From the NCBI RefSeq assembly GCF_002162375.1, contig NZ_CP021425.1, forward strand, positions 1,485,501 to 1,549,500: a stretch of DNA of 64,000 nucleotides, written 5' to 3'. The position numbers were made by a program, and so were the translations under genes. Each line of letters opens with the position of its first letter. Position 1 is the stretch's first letter. Positions 27,395 through 38,500 of this stretch are shown one piece after another. This DNA comes from Oleiphilus messinensis. GTDB taxonomy: Bacteria > Pseudomonadota > Gammaproteobacteria > Pseudomonadales > Oleiphilaceae. The notes beneath the pieces were generated by a model, which made no database searches, was not told the origin of the DNA, and saw nothing but the letters and a program-made list of their open reading frames with translations.

Positions 27395-29669
27395 CCCGTC
27401 CTCCTAACTGGAATTGCAATAGAGATTCCCATTCGGTGAAAAGTTCCTGATAGTTGATGAGCCTGTTGTCTTTGTAGTCGTCGACAACATAATTTCCGGT
27501 GCGTTTTTTCTGCATCCAGTTATCCCCCCGGCTGCCCCCGTTGTCAGCGGGTTCGACGTTAACGTAATCGGGGCGACTGGATGCCCAGTAGTAACAGACG
27601 CACTCACGAAAATCATTCTGCCAGGGGGAGCACAGCCCCTGTGTGAGTTCGCCGGGACTGGCCAGCGCCTCGGAAATCATGGTGGAGTCCGATTCAAAAA
27701 AGTCTCGTACTTTTAATTGCGCGGTGATGGTCTGATCTTCCGGGATATCAGCCAGAACTTGATTTTCGAGCATTTTTTCTTTGGTAAACCGACAGGTCAA
27801 ATACTGGCCTTTGTGTTTCCAGATGGCCGAGAGGGTATTCGACCATTCCAGATTGACCACGCCATCCGGGTTGTCATCGGTGCCCAATGGGCCAACTGTG
27901 CTGCCATCTGGAGACGGGCCAATGGCCTGAACCACAACAGCACGGGTCTCGATCTCACCGTCTTCATTCGGGATGTCGATACTCAATAGTCGATGGCCCA
28001 GGAGGTGTTCATATTCGGGGCTGGTTTCGAGAACATAATTGTCGTGCTCCACCAGTGTAATGCCTTCGAAGGCGCGCTTCCACACGCTGCGAAAGTCCAG
28101 CTCGAGACCCGGACAACAGTTGCCTACAGAAGATGAAATATGAGTGTTGGCCGGATTCCCGGTACCCCGATAATGTAATTGAGCGGTCAGATTCATGGGG
28201 GTAAGTCCCGTGTCTTCCGGTGTCGGAGGGGTTTCGAACATATAACCCCGGCCCGCATGTTTGATCGTATTGAGCTGGCGATAGGTCAAGGCCAGATAAC
28301 GGGCATCGGCACCGGACATCATCGCCGGCATTTTCCGCCGGCCTTTGGTCGTAAGATCTGCCACTTCGTCCGGCATGCGCAACAAGTCGTGGAACCAAGG
28401 GGGCACACCGCCGCTTAGTGTGGTGTAGAGTTGCTGATGCAGCGCCGTAATAGAGAGCGTATCAATAGTATGTTCTGTCATTATCGGATCGAGCGGTCGG
28501 TTCAGGTCCTCTGAATCGTTGCCCGACATGGTGTCAGCCCGATTGGGGCGCCCGTTTTGAGTATCGCCATTCAAGACAGAAAGGTTCATGAAGCGAACCG
28601 TTTCGTATGCTCGGCGAACGATATTCTTGGCTTCCTGCAAGGCAACATCACCGGGTTGCTCTACTTTGGGTCCCAGTAAAACTTGCTTTAAGTCATCTTC
28701 AATTGTTCTGACAAACTCGGAGTCGGGGGCAAAAATAGGGGGGGCAGCACAAAAGCGTGCTTTTGCATTAAAGTGCACCGTACCTTCGTCATCAACCAGT
28801 TCCAGAGTCACGATGCCGTCACAAGCATCATCGAGGTAACCCCTTGCCGGTTGCGGGTTTTCATAATAGTTGAAGTAAGGGGCCTTTCCGTAGGCGGCAT
28901 ATAATCCTTGAGCCAAGGTATTCAGCGTTGCCTGATCGTCCCGGTATTTACCGTTCCAGTTGCCTCTGTGGCTGTCGTAAACGGTTCGTTCCGGGGGGAT
29001 ATCAATATCCGAATATGCAGGGCCACCCATTTCCTGAGGGATTTCGATATCGGGATCGTCGGGCAAAGGGGTACTCCCGTAGACGAGCCCTTTACCGGGC
29101 GTGAAACGCAGCCGAATTTCAGGGAATTCACAGGTTGGGCGCAGAAACTGGATATGGCCAAAGGGTATGTATTTTGGTTGGCCATGATCATCATTGATGA
29201 AGTGGGCGCAGCGACCCTGCAGCAGGTGTGTGCAGTGATCCGTAACACCGTCCAGATGTGCGATGACTTTATCATCGGGATCGTTGGTGCGGCGAAACAC
29301 TTTGAAGTTGCCCGCTTCAATATGCCAGCGAGGGGTTAAGCCGAATTGCTCCAGAATATCTTGGGTCAGCGGTTCAAGGTACTTGTGATCCTGATCGTTC
29401 TTGAGGGCAACGAAGGCTTCGATGAATGGCGCGACCGGACGGATTTTATCGCCGCTTTTAAATTCCGGCGGTTGTTCGCTGGGTGGCAGTTTGCCTGTTA
29501 TTGCACCGGATTCCGTGTCCACCAAGAGTGTTTCTGCGCGCTGTACTTTGCGAAAATCCAGAGGGGCTTCCGGGTCGGTTACAATCTCGTAGTTATCCAG
29601 TGGTTCCTGCGCGGAGCCCAATCGACCAATTGCCAGTGTCGGCAGTAAGCTCAGTGATTTAATTTTCAT
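27375..29669 (-). CDS. LodA-like putative CTQ (quinone-cofactor) oxidase
   Basis: A 764-residue protein. ATG 29669 is chosen because it overlaps the upstream stop (ATGA) and has AAAGGAG 9 bases before it. The N-terminus (LLPTLAIGRLGSAQEPLDNY) and the C-terminal sequence PGELTQGLCSPWQNDFREC, then VCYYWASSRPDYV, match the LodA/GoxA family, whose members oxidise amino-acid amines with a cysteine tryptophylquinone cofactor made from a Cys and a Trp. Trp695 is the candidate quinone residue. Candidate Cys partners are 518/519 (VGNCCPGLE) or 690/692. There is no clear signal peptide. Neighbouring FAD, radical SAM and ferritin-like genes fit a maturation role. The substrate is unknown. Family assignment is fairly sure; cofactor residues are tentative. 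Confidence 0.75.
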   Translation of the reverse strand: MKIKSLSLLPTLAIGRLGSAQEPLDNYEIVTDPEAPLDFRKVQRAETLLVDTESGAITGKLPPSEQPPEFKSGDKIRPVAPFIEAFVALKNDQDHKYLEPLTQDILEQFGLTPRWHIEAGNFKVFRRTNDPDDKVIAHLDGVTDHCTHLLQGRCAHFINDDHGQPKYIPFGHIQFLRPTCEFPEIRLRFTPGKGLVYGSTPLPDDPDIEIPQEMGGPAYSDIDIPPERTVYDSHRGNWNGKYRDDQATLNTLAQGLYAAYGKAPYFNYYENPQPARGYLDDACDGIVTLELVDDEGTVHFNAKARFCAAPPIFAPDSEFVRTIEDDLKQVLLGPKVEQPGDVALQEAKNIVRRAYETVRFMNLSVLNGDTQNGRPNRADTMSGNDSEDLNRPLDPIMTEHTIDTLSITALHQQLYTTLSGGVPPWFHDLLRMPDEVADLTTKGRRKMPAMMSGADARYLALTYRQLNTIKHAGRGYMFETPPTPEDTGLTPMNLTAQLHYRGTGNPANTHISSSVGNCCPGLELDFRSVWKRAFEGITLVEHDNYVLETSPEYEHLLGHRLLSIDIPNEDGEIETRAVVVQAIGPSPDGSTVGPLGTDDNPDGVVNLEWSNTLSAIWKHKGQYLTCRFTKEKMLENQVLADIPEDQTITAQLKVRDFFESDSTMISEALASPGELTQGLCSPWQNDFRECVCYYWASSRPDYVNVEPADNGGSRGDNWMQKKRTGNYVVDDYKDNRLINYQELFTEWESLLQFQLGGRDVPDKS

Positions 29670-31126
29670 GCGTTCATGCTCCTTTCGGTCCGGGCCGCTT
29701 CCAGTACGGTGGCCAACCACTTTTCACAATCTTGATCGGCGTTGTTGAGTGCGTAGAGATAGTCTCGATCCTGTTCTGGCAGTTCGTGTTTCAGCAACTG
29801 CTCACGTAAATCCTTGCAGGCATGAAGAATATCCCGGTACTGTAACCAGCAACTGATTGCGTTTTCCGGTAGTTCCACGTTGTAAGGCATTTGAAAGGGC
29901 GGGCCCGCAGGTTGAAATGGAGTATCAGGGGCGGGATTTTCGTGTAGAGGCTGACGAACCAATATGCCGGAAATAGCCTTCAGGTTATACATTTCGCAGA
30001 AGGCACGGTGCAATACAGATTGATAGTTACCCGGTGACTTGTTTGGGTTGAGTGCTCTGGCCAGGCGAAATGAGTGGGATAAGTAGGTCAGAAGCAGTCG
30101 GTAGCGCAGGTTGAACAGGTCGGCCCATTTTATGGATTCGGGGTGGGTAATGGTTGTGGTCTTTCTGTATGAGTCGCCACTCACCTTGCCCTCATCGTGG
30201 AATGTAGTGGGGTTGATCGGCAGGTTGCGGGCAGGTTGCAGGCCATTAGGAAAGTGTGCCTTAAACTCCCGGTAGATACGCAAAAAACGCCGGAAATGGG
30301 ATTGCTCATCACTGGAGTGGGCTGCTTCGCCCTGTTCAGCGATTTGTTCCAGAGCATCGATAACTTCATCACGGTTGGAGACCGGGACGACAATGACATC
30401 CGCTGTCGTTGGGCAGGTATGCGCAGGTTTAGGGGATGGAGGGTTGTCTGGTGCCAGGTGAAAAGGGGCATCCAGACCGGAAACCTCGCCGTGGTTACAG
30501 GCCCAGGCCCCCCAGCTTGCCTGTTGGCTGAAGGTATCTGCCTGAAAGTCGTCGTCAGATAATTTATTCGGATCTTTGAGGATGGCCAGAATCACTTTGA
30601 AGAGCGCCGCGACCGAATTGACATTCGGGTTTGGGGGGATCGGGCGCTTTTGCAATCGTTGCAATACTTCATCCTGATCATCCTTTTCACCCCAGCCGAT
30701 TGGCGCTTCGGTGTAGACGTACTTGGCCAGAGAATCCAGCGTCAGGGGTTCCAGCTCGAACGGGAATGGATAGAACTTGTGATCCCACGGATAGTCTTCA
30801 CGATCAAGACTGATCGACCCCCCCAGGCAAGTGATAACGTTTTGAACCGTGATCAGGTGGCCCATTTCCTCTTTGGCTATACTCAATATCGTTTGCTGCC
30901 ATTTCCGGACCATTTTTCGTTTGTCTTCCGGGACCTGACTGCCTCCAAGGGAGTACGCAGCATAAAGGTACTGCACCATGAGTGCATGCTCAATACCGGC
31001 ATCAATCTTCAGCAACATCAGCAGGTAATCACGCCATGTAAAGGCGCTGGGTTTTCCGAGTTGACTGTCATGAAGGTGTTCGGCGAAAGGGAATGTCTCC
31101 AGATTCTGGATCAATCTCGAATGCAT
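29666..31126 (-). CDS. Ferritin-like domain protein (VioB/RebD N-terminal type)
   Basis: A 486-residue protein; ATG 31126 is supported by AAGGAA 7 bases upstream. The first 200 residues form a ferritin-like four-helix region with IEHALMVQYLYAAYSLGG (Glu46, His47) and IAKEEMGHLITVQNVITCLG (Glu86, Glu87, His90), the E...ExxH pattern of a di-iron or haem-peroxide-type centre. This domain family (PF12902) includes the N-terminal part of VioB/RebD. The rest (about 200-486) is not recognised. It is the first gene of a three-gene operon with overlapping ends into the LodA-like and radical SAM genes. It may supply oxidation chemistry or remove the peroxide made by the oxidase; both are inference. Confidence 0.8.
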   Translation of the reverse strand: MHSRLIQNLETFPFAEHLHDSQLGKPSAFTWRDYLLMLLKIDAGIEHALMVQYLYAAYSLGGSQVPEDKRKMVRKWQQTILSIAKEEMGHLITVQNVITCLGGSISLDREDYPWDHKFYPFPFELEPLTLDSLAKYVYTEAPIGWGEKDDQDEVLQRLQKRPIPPNPNVNSVAALFKVILAILKDPNKLSDDDFQADTFSQQASWGAWACNHGEVSGLDAPFHLAPDNPPSPKPAHTCPTTADVIVVPVSNRDEVIDALEQIAEQGEAAHSSDEQSHFRRFLRIYREFKAHFPNGLQPARNLPINPTTFHDEGKVSGDSYRKTTTITHPESIKWADLFNLRYRLLLTYLSHSFRLARALNPNKSPGNYQSVLHRAFCEMYNLKAISGILVRQPLHENPAPDTPFQPAGPPFQMPYNVELPENAISCWLQYRDILHACKDLREQLLKHELPEQDRDYLYALNNADQDCEKWLATVLEAARTERSMNA

Positions 31127-31283
31127 TGTGAGTTCCTTGGCTAGGCTTGGTTTTTGCCGCCCCACGTTTTTATATGGATGCGATGAATGGTTAATAATTA
31201 ACCGTAGAAGAGGCCTGTATTTTGGGCAAGAAAATAACGAAAAAATTTGGTGGTTGTGTTCAATATGGAATGGAATATAAAAT

Positions 31284-32756
31284 TTGGATAATTCTGAATG
31301 CGATATCGTTGTTATAGGTGGTGGGCCCGCCGGATCGACGATTGCCCGTCAACTGGCCCGGTATGGTTATCGGGTGTGTCTACTGGAAAAGAGCCGTTTT
31401 CCCCGAAATAAAGTGGGCGAGTCATTGCCACCGGGAATCTTGCCCGTTTTGGACAGTATCGGATTGAGATCCCGGATCGAAAATGCCGGTTTTTTGCGAC
31501 CTTCCCGCGCCCGGGTAGTCTGGTCCACGGGCACGGATGAATTGCGGAATCAAGCGGGCGAGCCGGGGTTTCAAGTTTGTCGGGCCAAGTATGATGCGAT
31601 TTTACTCGATGAGGCCGTGCAATGCGGCGTACAGGTCATGCAACCGGTTCAAATTGAATCGATCACTAAATTGGAAGAAAACCATTGGATGGTTACTTTT
31701 TCCGTTGAAGGTACACATCATCGTGACTCAAAACGAAGTGAACTTCGCGCCCGGTTTCTGGTCGATGCATCCGGCAAGAAGGGCGTTTTAAAATCACTGG
31801 TAAGCGGTCGGATGCGGCGCCTTTCGACACCAACACTGGCGCTCTATGGTTACTGGTCACCAGGCCGGGAGCATTCCATCGAGTCCAGAATTGAAGCGGG
31901 TAATAATGCCTGGTTTTGGGGGGCTGTTCTTCCCGATGGTCGGATAAACAAAGCCGTGTTTGTGAGTGCAAACTCATTACAGATTCAGCGCGATGAGCGC
32001 AAGCATGAGGCGATCACCAGACTGTATCTCGAAAAACTGGCAGAATCCCGGTTGTTGCATAGGTTTGGTTCTAAATGCCTTGGGCCGGTTGTCGCCTGTA
32101 ATGCCTCAAGCTATATTGCCGAGCAGAGTGTCGGAGATGATTTTATTCGCGTCGGCGAAGCCGGGTTGGCCATTGATCCACTTTCTTCCCAAGGTGTGCA
32201 AACGGCCATGAACTCTGCAATTCAAGGGGCAATTGTCGTGCACACCTTGTTGCAAAAGCCGGAAGCGCGGGATCAGGCTAAACAGTTTTTCGAAGCGAGA
32301 CAAACAGAGACCGCCCAGCGAAACATGCAGTGGTCCAAGGCGATGTATGCCGATCAGAATGTCGTTGAAGATTCAGAATTCTGGCGGCAACGGGCTCACT
32401 ATCCGGTGAGCATTCTCCCTGATACAGGGCATAAGGAAGATCCAAGGTTTGCCGAACCCAATAATACCCCTCTGAGCTTCGATGTTGCTGTCAAATTGAG
32501 TGACTGGCTTGTAATTGAACCGACTCCCGTTATTAGCCAGAATGTGATTACAGAGCGAGCTGCAGCTGCCCATCCAGCATTGCCCAGACCGGTGGCATTT
32601 CTAGAACAAGTGGAACTGGTGCCATTATTGGCAACTGTCGTTGCTGGCGAGCACTTGGGTATGATAGTTCGTCGCTGGACCAATTGGATGCCCTTGCAAA
32701 AGAGTCTGGATATTGTCTTGTGGTTGTGGCGGCATCATATTCTTGTTCCGGTTTGA
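31284..32756 (+). CDS. LodB/halogenase-like FAD-dependent oxidoreductase
   Basis: A 490-residue flavoprotein with an N-terminal Rossmann motif VVIGGGPAGST (9-19), the GESLPPG segment near 45-51 seen in flavin-dependent halogenases and LodB/QhpG-like monooxygenases, and a second FAD motif VGEAGLAIDPLSSQG. The characteristic halogenase WxWxIP is not evident, which favours a monooxygenase acting on a protein Trp. The start is probably TTG 31284, since an in-frame stop lies two codons upstream and GGAAT is about 8 bases before it. It diverges from the ferritin-like gene with 157 bases between. LodB is required to form the quinone in LodA; the same role here is inferred. Confidence 0.8.
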   Translation: MDNSECDIVVIGGGPAGSTIARQLARYGYRVCLLEKSRFPRNKVGESLPPGILPVLDSIGLRSRIENAGFLRPSRARVVWSTGTDELRNQAGEPGFQVCRAKYDAILLDEAVQCGVQVMQPVQIESITKLEENHWMVTFSVEGTHHRDSKRSELRARFLVDASGKKGVLKSLVSGRMRRLSTPTLALYGYWSPGREHSIESRIEAGNNAWFWGAVLPDGRINKAVFVSANSLQIQRDERKHEAITRLYLEKLAESRLLHRFGSKCLGPVVACNASSYIAEQSVGDDFIRVGEAGLAIDPLSSQGVQTAMNSAIQGAIVVHTLLQKPEARDQAKQFFEARQTETAQRNMQWSKAMYADQNVVEDSEFWRQRAHYPVSILPDTGHKEDPRFAEPNNTPLSFDVAVKLSDWLVIEPTPVISQNVITERAAAAHPALPRPVAFLEQVELVPLLATVVAGEHLGMIVRRWTNWMPLQKSLDIVLWLWRHHILVPV

Positions 32757-32816
32757 TGCGGGTGAGGGCTGGTGAGTATACTGTGGCTTAACCGATACAA
32801 TAGAAAGTTGAATTGA

Positions 32817-34640
32817 ATGAGCAAAACGATGATGGATCAAGCTCGCGCCCTGTTGCGTGAATTATATGGATATGATGATTTTCGAGGCGAACAGCCGCAC
32901 GCTATCGAAAGCCTGCTAAACGGTCGTGATACCTTGGTTATCATGCCGACCGGCGGCGGTAAGTCGATGTGTTACCAGATACCCGCCCTATTGCGAGAGG
33001 GGGTGGGCATTGTTGTGTCGCCGTTGATTGCGTTGATGCAGGATCAGGTTTCGGCCTTGCAACAATTGGGTGTACCCGCTGCTTTTTTGAATTCAACGTT
33101 GCCACCTCAGGCGCAGCAGGATGTGTTGCATGCCCTGCAAACCCAACAGATTAAACTGCTTTATATCGCCCCTGAGCGTTTATTGCAGTCTGCAACACTA
33201 GAGCAGTTCAAGTCTTTTCGCGTAGCCCTGTTTGCGATTGATGAAGCCCATTGTGTGTCCCAGTGGGGACATGATTTTCGTCAGGACTATCTGGCATTGG
33301 GTGTGCTTAAGGATCACTTTCCGGATGTACCCGTGGCAGCGCTGACGGCAACAGCGGATCAACGTACTCGCGAAGATATCGCACAGCGCCTGCAGTTGCA
33401 TGAGCCCACGACACTGGTCGGCGGATTTGATCGTCCGAACATTCGCTACAGTGTGATGCCAAGGGCCAATGCCCGTCGACAGTTGCTGAATTTTCTGGAT
33501 CGTTTTCCAGGTGATGCGGGCATCGTTTATTGCCTGTCCCGGCAGAAAGTGGAAAAAACGGCACAATGGCTGGTTCAGCAAGGCTATACCGCATTGCCCT
33601 ATCATGCAGGACTGCCCGCGGACATGAGGGCGGAGCACCAACACCGTTTTTTGAATGAAGACGGGGTGATCATGGTTGCAACTATCGCTTTTGGCATGGG
33701 GATCGACAAGCCGAATGTTCGTTTTGTAGCCCATCTGGATCTACCCAAGAGCATCGAAGCCTATTATCAGGAGACGGGCCGGGCGGGGCGTGATGGTGAG
33801 CCTGCAGAAGCATGGATGATCTATGGGCTTCAGGATGTTGTGAGATTGGCTCAGATGGTGGATCAATCGGGTCTGAACGACCAAATGAAACGATTTGAGC
33901 GTCAAAAGTTAAATGGGTTATTGGGGTGGTGTGAAGTTGCACGCTGCCGACGCCAGGCGCTCTTGGCGTACTTTGATCAAGCCGCACCGGATCATTGTGG
34001 AAACTGTGATATTTGCCTGAATCCACCGGAAATGTGGGACGGTACCGAAGCCGCCCAGAAATTATTGTCCGCAATCTATCGCACCGGACAACGCTTTGGT
34101 GCAGGACATGTACTGGACACCTTGATGGGCAAAGTGACTGAAAAGGTCACTCAAAATGGCCATGATCGCCTCAGTACCTTTGGTATCGGACAGGAGCGGG
34201 CCTTGCCAGATTGGCAGTCCGTATTACGACAGCTTTTGGTACACGGATTTGTCCATATTGATGCTGACCGATTTGGTGCAATACGACTGGATGAGTCGGC
34301 CAGACCGCTATTACGGGGCGAGGTCAGACTTCAATTGCGCAAAGATCTGATCAAAGCCGAATACATGAGCTCCGAGAAAAAAACAGGTAGTGGTACCCGC
34401 GAAAAAATGGATATTGCGCCCCAGGATCAGCCATTATGGGAAGCGCTGCGGGCTTGTCGAAAACGTCTTGCAACTGAGCATGGCGTGCCACCGTACGTGA
34501 TTTTCCATGATAAGACATTGGCCCTGATGATCGAGCATCGCCCGCAGAGCCTGGAGGATATGGCGCAGTTATCCGGAGTTGGACAGGCCAAGCTGGAACG
34601 CTATGGCCAGGCTTTTCTCGATCAGCTCCAGATGACCTGA
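32817..34640 (+). CDS. recQ: ATP-dependent DNA helicase RecQ
   Basis: A 607-residue 3'-5' helicase used in recombination and replication-fork repair. Walker A is PTGGGKSMC and the DEAH box is [15 protein letters not shown], followed by the aromatic-rich loop. Motif VI is [10 protein letters not shown]. The zinc-binding RQC region has [10 protein letters not shown] and CGNCDIC, and an HRDC domain closes the protein ([16 protein letters not shown]). Length is normal. Its 3' end overlaps the convergent GGDEF gene by 19 bases. Confidence 0.96.
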   Translation: MSKTMMDQARALLRELYGYDDFRGEQPHAIESLLNGRDTLVIMPTGGGKSMCYQIPALLREGVGIVVSPLIALMQDQVSALQQLGVPAAFLNSTLPPQAQQDVLHALQTQQIKLLYIAPERLLQSATLEQFKSFRVALFAIDEAHCVSQWGHDFRQDYLALGVLKDHFPDVPVAALTATADQRTREDIAQRLQLHEPTTLVGGFDRPNIRYSVMPRANARRQLLNFLDRFPGDAGIVYCLSRQKVEKTAQWLVQQGYTALPYHAGLPADMRAEHQHRFLNEDGVIMVATIAFGMGIDKPNVRFVAHLDLPKSIEAYYQETGRAGRDGEPAEAWMIYGLQDVVRLAQMVDQSGLNDQMKRFERQKLNGLLGWCEVARCRRQALLAYFDQAAPDHCGNCDICLNPPEMWDGTEAAQKLLSAIYRTGQRFGAGHVLDTLMGKVTEKVTQNGHDRLSTFGIGQERALPDWQSVLRQLLVHGFVHIDADRFGAIRLDESARPLLRGEVRLQLRKDLIKAEYMSSEKKTGSGTREKMDIAPQDQPLWEALRACRKRLATEHGVPPYVIFHDKTLALMIEHRPQSLEDMAQLSGVGQAKLERYGQAFLDQLQMT

Positions 34641-35551
34641 TTGCGCCCCTGATTTTTGGCTTTGTACAGGGAGTTGTCCGCCAATTCGACGAGAGAAAAT
34701 GCATCAGATTCTCGTTCTGCAATCAGAGTTGCGCCCCCGGCACTTACGGTAATGTATTGGCTGGTGGGGGAGAATGCATGTGGGATTACCAGTTTTTCGA
34801 TTTTAGCTCTTAACTCATTCAGTAATTGCGCCGCACCTGTCTGGTCGGTATCGGGAAGGAGCACGACAAACTCTTCTCCGCCATAGCGGGCAACATTGTC
34901 ACTGGGACGATTAAGATTGTTGCGCAAGGTTTTTGCGACGATGCGTAACACAGAATCACCACCACCGTGACCGTAGTTATCGTTGTATTGTTTGAAGTGG
35001 TCCACATCAATCATGGCTAACGAAATGGGCAGGCCACTGCGCTGTGCTCGCTGCCACTCCGTGAGTAAAGCTTCTTCGAAACAGCGGCGATTGGCTATAT
35101 TGGTCAAGCCATCGAGATTGACTAAATCCTCCAGCAGTTTGCGTTGACAAACCATTTGCATATGGTTGTCGATACGGGCTTTGACCAATGTGTGCCTGAA
35201 AGGTTTGGTAATATAATCCGATGCCCCCAGTAGCAGGCCTTTCTCTTCATCATCTACAGAATCCAGTGCGCTGATAAATATCACGGGTATGCTGCTGGTT
35301 ACGGCGTGAGCTTTGAGGTCACAGATGATTTCATAGCCATTTTGTTCCGGCATGATAATATCGAGCAGAATCAGGTCAGGGCGGTGCTGAATTGCGCGTT
35401 CCATAACTTGCTGCCCGTTTTTGGCCAGTATGACCGTGTAATCGGCTTGCAGAATATCAGCCAATACTTTTCGGTTAGATCGTTCATCGTCGGCGATGAG
35501 CACTTTTTGCTTGGTCGCTTTTGCGATATTCATAGCGAGAAGCTCATCCAT
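34622..35551 (-). CDS. Response regulator with GGDEF domain (diguanylate cyclase)
   Basis: A 309-residue protein: receiver domain (about 15-135, phosphoacceptor Asp in [13 protein letters not shown]) followed by GGDEF with active-site [12 protein letters not shown]. It should make cyclic di-GMP when phosphorylated. An RxxD inhibitory site is not obvious before the active site. The gene begins 46 bases after the large hybrid kinase in the same direction, so that kinase, with its HPt domain, is the likely phosphodonor. The start could also be ATG 35533; neither has a strong ribosome site. Confidence 0.92.
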   Translation of the reverse strand: MDELLAMNIAKATKQKVLIADDERSNRKVLADILQADYTVILAKNGQQVMERAIQHRPDLILLDIIMPEQNGYEIICDLKAHAVTSSIPVIFISALDSVDDEEKGLLLGASDYITKPFRHTLVKARIDNHMQMVCQRKLLEDLVNLDGLTNIANRRCFEEALLTEWQRAQRSGLPISLAMIDVDHFKQYNDNYGHGGGDSVLRIVAKTLRNNLNRPSDNVARYGGEEFVVLLPDTDQTGAAQLLNELRAKIEKLVIPHAFSPTSQYITVSAGGATLIAERESDAFSLVELADNSLYKAKNQGRNQVIWS

Positions 35552-35597
35552 GATTGGAAAAATTCGTGGGTTCAGTTCACTCTGCAGGGTTGCCTGG

Positions 35598-38500
35598 TCA
35601 GGTAACCTTCTCTGCGAGTGCTTCGGTTATCGCTTTAATGATAGTCAAAGCAGAGCCATACTCAACATCCTCGATATAAAATTCCAGTTTCTCCAGATAG
35701 GGCAGGTATTCCGGTTCCGGCAGACAGATGTAAAGTTCTCGTAGCAGGTTTTCTGCGCTGGCATCGTCGGCTTGCAGCAGTAATTTCATCTGTTTAAGAA
35801 TGGAGAGTCCTTTGTTTTTGTCGGGAAGTGAGCTGGTATCCGGGCTCGGCTTCGGGTCTGGCAAATTAGCCAAGCCTTCCGTGACTTCACGAAGGGCCGC
35901 GATAAACTCGATCAGTTGGACACTAAAGTCCGCAACATTGGAGCGAATAACGTGTTCAATCTCCTTTGCCGTCTCGGCCAGCCGGTAAGCGCAGAAGTAG
36001 ATCGCGAGCGGTTTGATGGTGTGTGCCAAGTCGGCGATTTTCGTGGGGGTAAGTGTGCACTCTTCTTCGGGCTTTTCGTTCTGTTCCAGGAATCCGGCGA
36101 GATTGTCTGGAAGTCTGTGATAGTTTGTATAGAAGTTTTGCAACAAATTGAGCAGCAAGCGATGATTGTTTCGGGTGCTTGCGATTGCGCCTTCAATATC
36201 AATGCCCGGTAGCCTTTTCGGCAGGTTTGGCCGGGCCTCGTTGGTCAATGCCGGTTTTTCACCGGTATTTGGTTTAATCTGTTCGGTTTCGATCCATTTT
36301 GCCATTAAACGGTTCAGTTGATCCGGGTCAACGGGCTTCACCAGGTGATCATTCATACCCGCATCCAGGCTTTTTTCCCGGTCGCCGGACATCGCATGGG
36401 CGGTCATCGCAATAATCGGTAGCTGTGCAAACCGGCTATCGCTTCTTATAATCCGGGTAGCGGTTAAGCCATCCATTTCCGGCATTTGCACGTCCATCAA
36501 GACCAACTCGTAGGGTTGTGTTTTGATCATTTCAATTGCCACTACACCATTTTCGGCAATATCAACAATGACACCGCTGTCCTCAAGGAATGACAACGCC
36601 ACCTCGCGATTCAGTGCATTGTCTTCTACCAGCAGTATACGTGCCCCCTTGATGTCATCCAGGCCATGTTTGCTTGATGGCCCCGAAGGCATCCCGTCTT
36701 TAAGGTTGTTTTTAATTTCACCGGTGGTGAGTACGCTGTTAATGGTATTGAACAAGATGGATGCATTGACCGGTTTGATCAGGAAACCGTCAAGCCCCGC
36801 GCCTTCCGCCAGATGCATGACTTCTTCGCGGCCAAATGCCGTAACCATGAGTATCTTGGGCAACGCCCCCAGACCCTGAATGTTTTTGATGCGCCGGGTG
36901 GTTTCGATTCCGTTCATTTCCGGCATTTTCCAATCCATCAGAATCAACCTGAATGGATGACCCCGGTGGGCGGCCGCTTCGAGTTTGTTAATGGCTTCCC
37001 GCCCACTGGCAGCCTCTTCAACCCTTAGGCCAAAGGACTCAATCTGATTGATCAGAATGGTTCGGGCGGTTTCATTGTCATCAACAACCAGAACTTTGAT
37101 GTTACCCATTTCAAGAGGGAATTGTCTGATGGATTCTTCTGGATGTGCCAAGCCAAATTGCGAGGTAAAAATAAATTCACTGCCCTGACCGGGAAGACTT
37201 TCAACGTGGATTCGTCCATCCATCATTTCAACCAACTGGCTGCAAATTGCCAGCCCCAAACCGGTACCACCATATTTTCGGGTCACGGAACCATCGGCCT
37301 GGGTGAAAGGTGAAAACAGATTTTGCAGATCCCGCTTCGAGATGCCGATACCCGTATCTTTCACTGAAAAACAAAGCTCGACACTGTCTTCCGTGCGGTT
37401 AAGCATACTAACGGAAATGATGACTTCACCGCTTTCTGTGAATTTTACTGCGTTGTTTGCGAGATTTATGAGAACCTGACCTAAACGTAACGGATCGCCT
37501 TCAAGCTCTTCCGGTACATTGGGGTCCATGTGGTAAATGAATTCCAAGCCCTTGGTGTCGACTTTTAACGAAATAACATGGGAAATATTGTCCAGAACTT
37601 CGTGTAAATTGAAGGGGATTTTTTCCAGTGACAGTTTTCCGGCAGCAATTTTTGAGAAGTCCAGAATGTCATTGATAATACCCATCAGCATGTCAGAGGA
37701 TATTTGAATTTTTTCAATGTAACCCCTTTGCTTGGTGGAGAGTTCAGATTTCAGCGCCAAGCGGGTCATCCCCAGAATGGCATTCATAGGAGTTCTGATT
37801 TCGTGGCTCATCCGTGCCAGAAAATCGGATTTGGCCCGATCGGCTTTTTTCGCTTCCTCTGTTGCAAGGTGCAGCTCTTCAGTGCGTTCGGCGACCTTGC
37901 GTTCCAGTTCCTCGTGGTAGCTCAACAACTCAGTCGCCATGCGCTCCAGTGTTCGCGCAAGGAAACCGACTTCATTATGCTGGTTCAGCGCCCCGTTCAT
38001 CCCCTCCACCTCTGTAAGGTGATAATTACCACTGGTGATTGCATCAGAAGCGCGTGAAAACACGGTCAGCGGGGAAATCACTTTTTTCCGGAAAACCAGA
38101 TACAGCATAATCATCTCTACTGCGAGGGAGATCAGTCCGAGCCAGAGGATGAAGTGAGCTGTTTTGAGCGCCACCGATGTCAGGAGTGTCTTGGGATAGA
38201 CTGTGACAAAGTACCAGTCGGGGCCATTGATGGGGGCAATCGCAAGGATATTGCCGTTGGTCTGGTCATTCAGAAGAAACACCTGATCCGGATTATCGAC
38301 TAACGCCGCTTTGATCTGTGTGTGCATGTCGTTGAGTTCGGGGTCATCAACGTCTCGAATAAACAGTTGGCCTGAAGCCTTACGCAGCGCTTCGGTCTGT
38401 TCCGGGTGGGCAATCAGGCGACCGTCATTTCGAAAAATAAAATTATAGGTGCCTTCCAGGCGATCATTAAAGGTTCGTTCGAATAGACTGTTGAGCAAGA

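Noticed and set aside
31284-32756. Calling the FAD enzyme a tryptophan halogenase
   Set aside because: No clear WxWxIP motif is visible, and the LodA-like neighbour makes a LodB/QhpG-like monooxygenase more likely.
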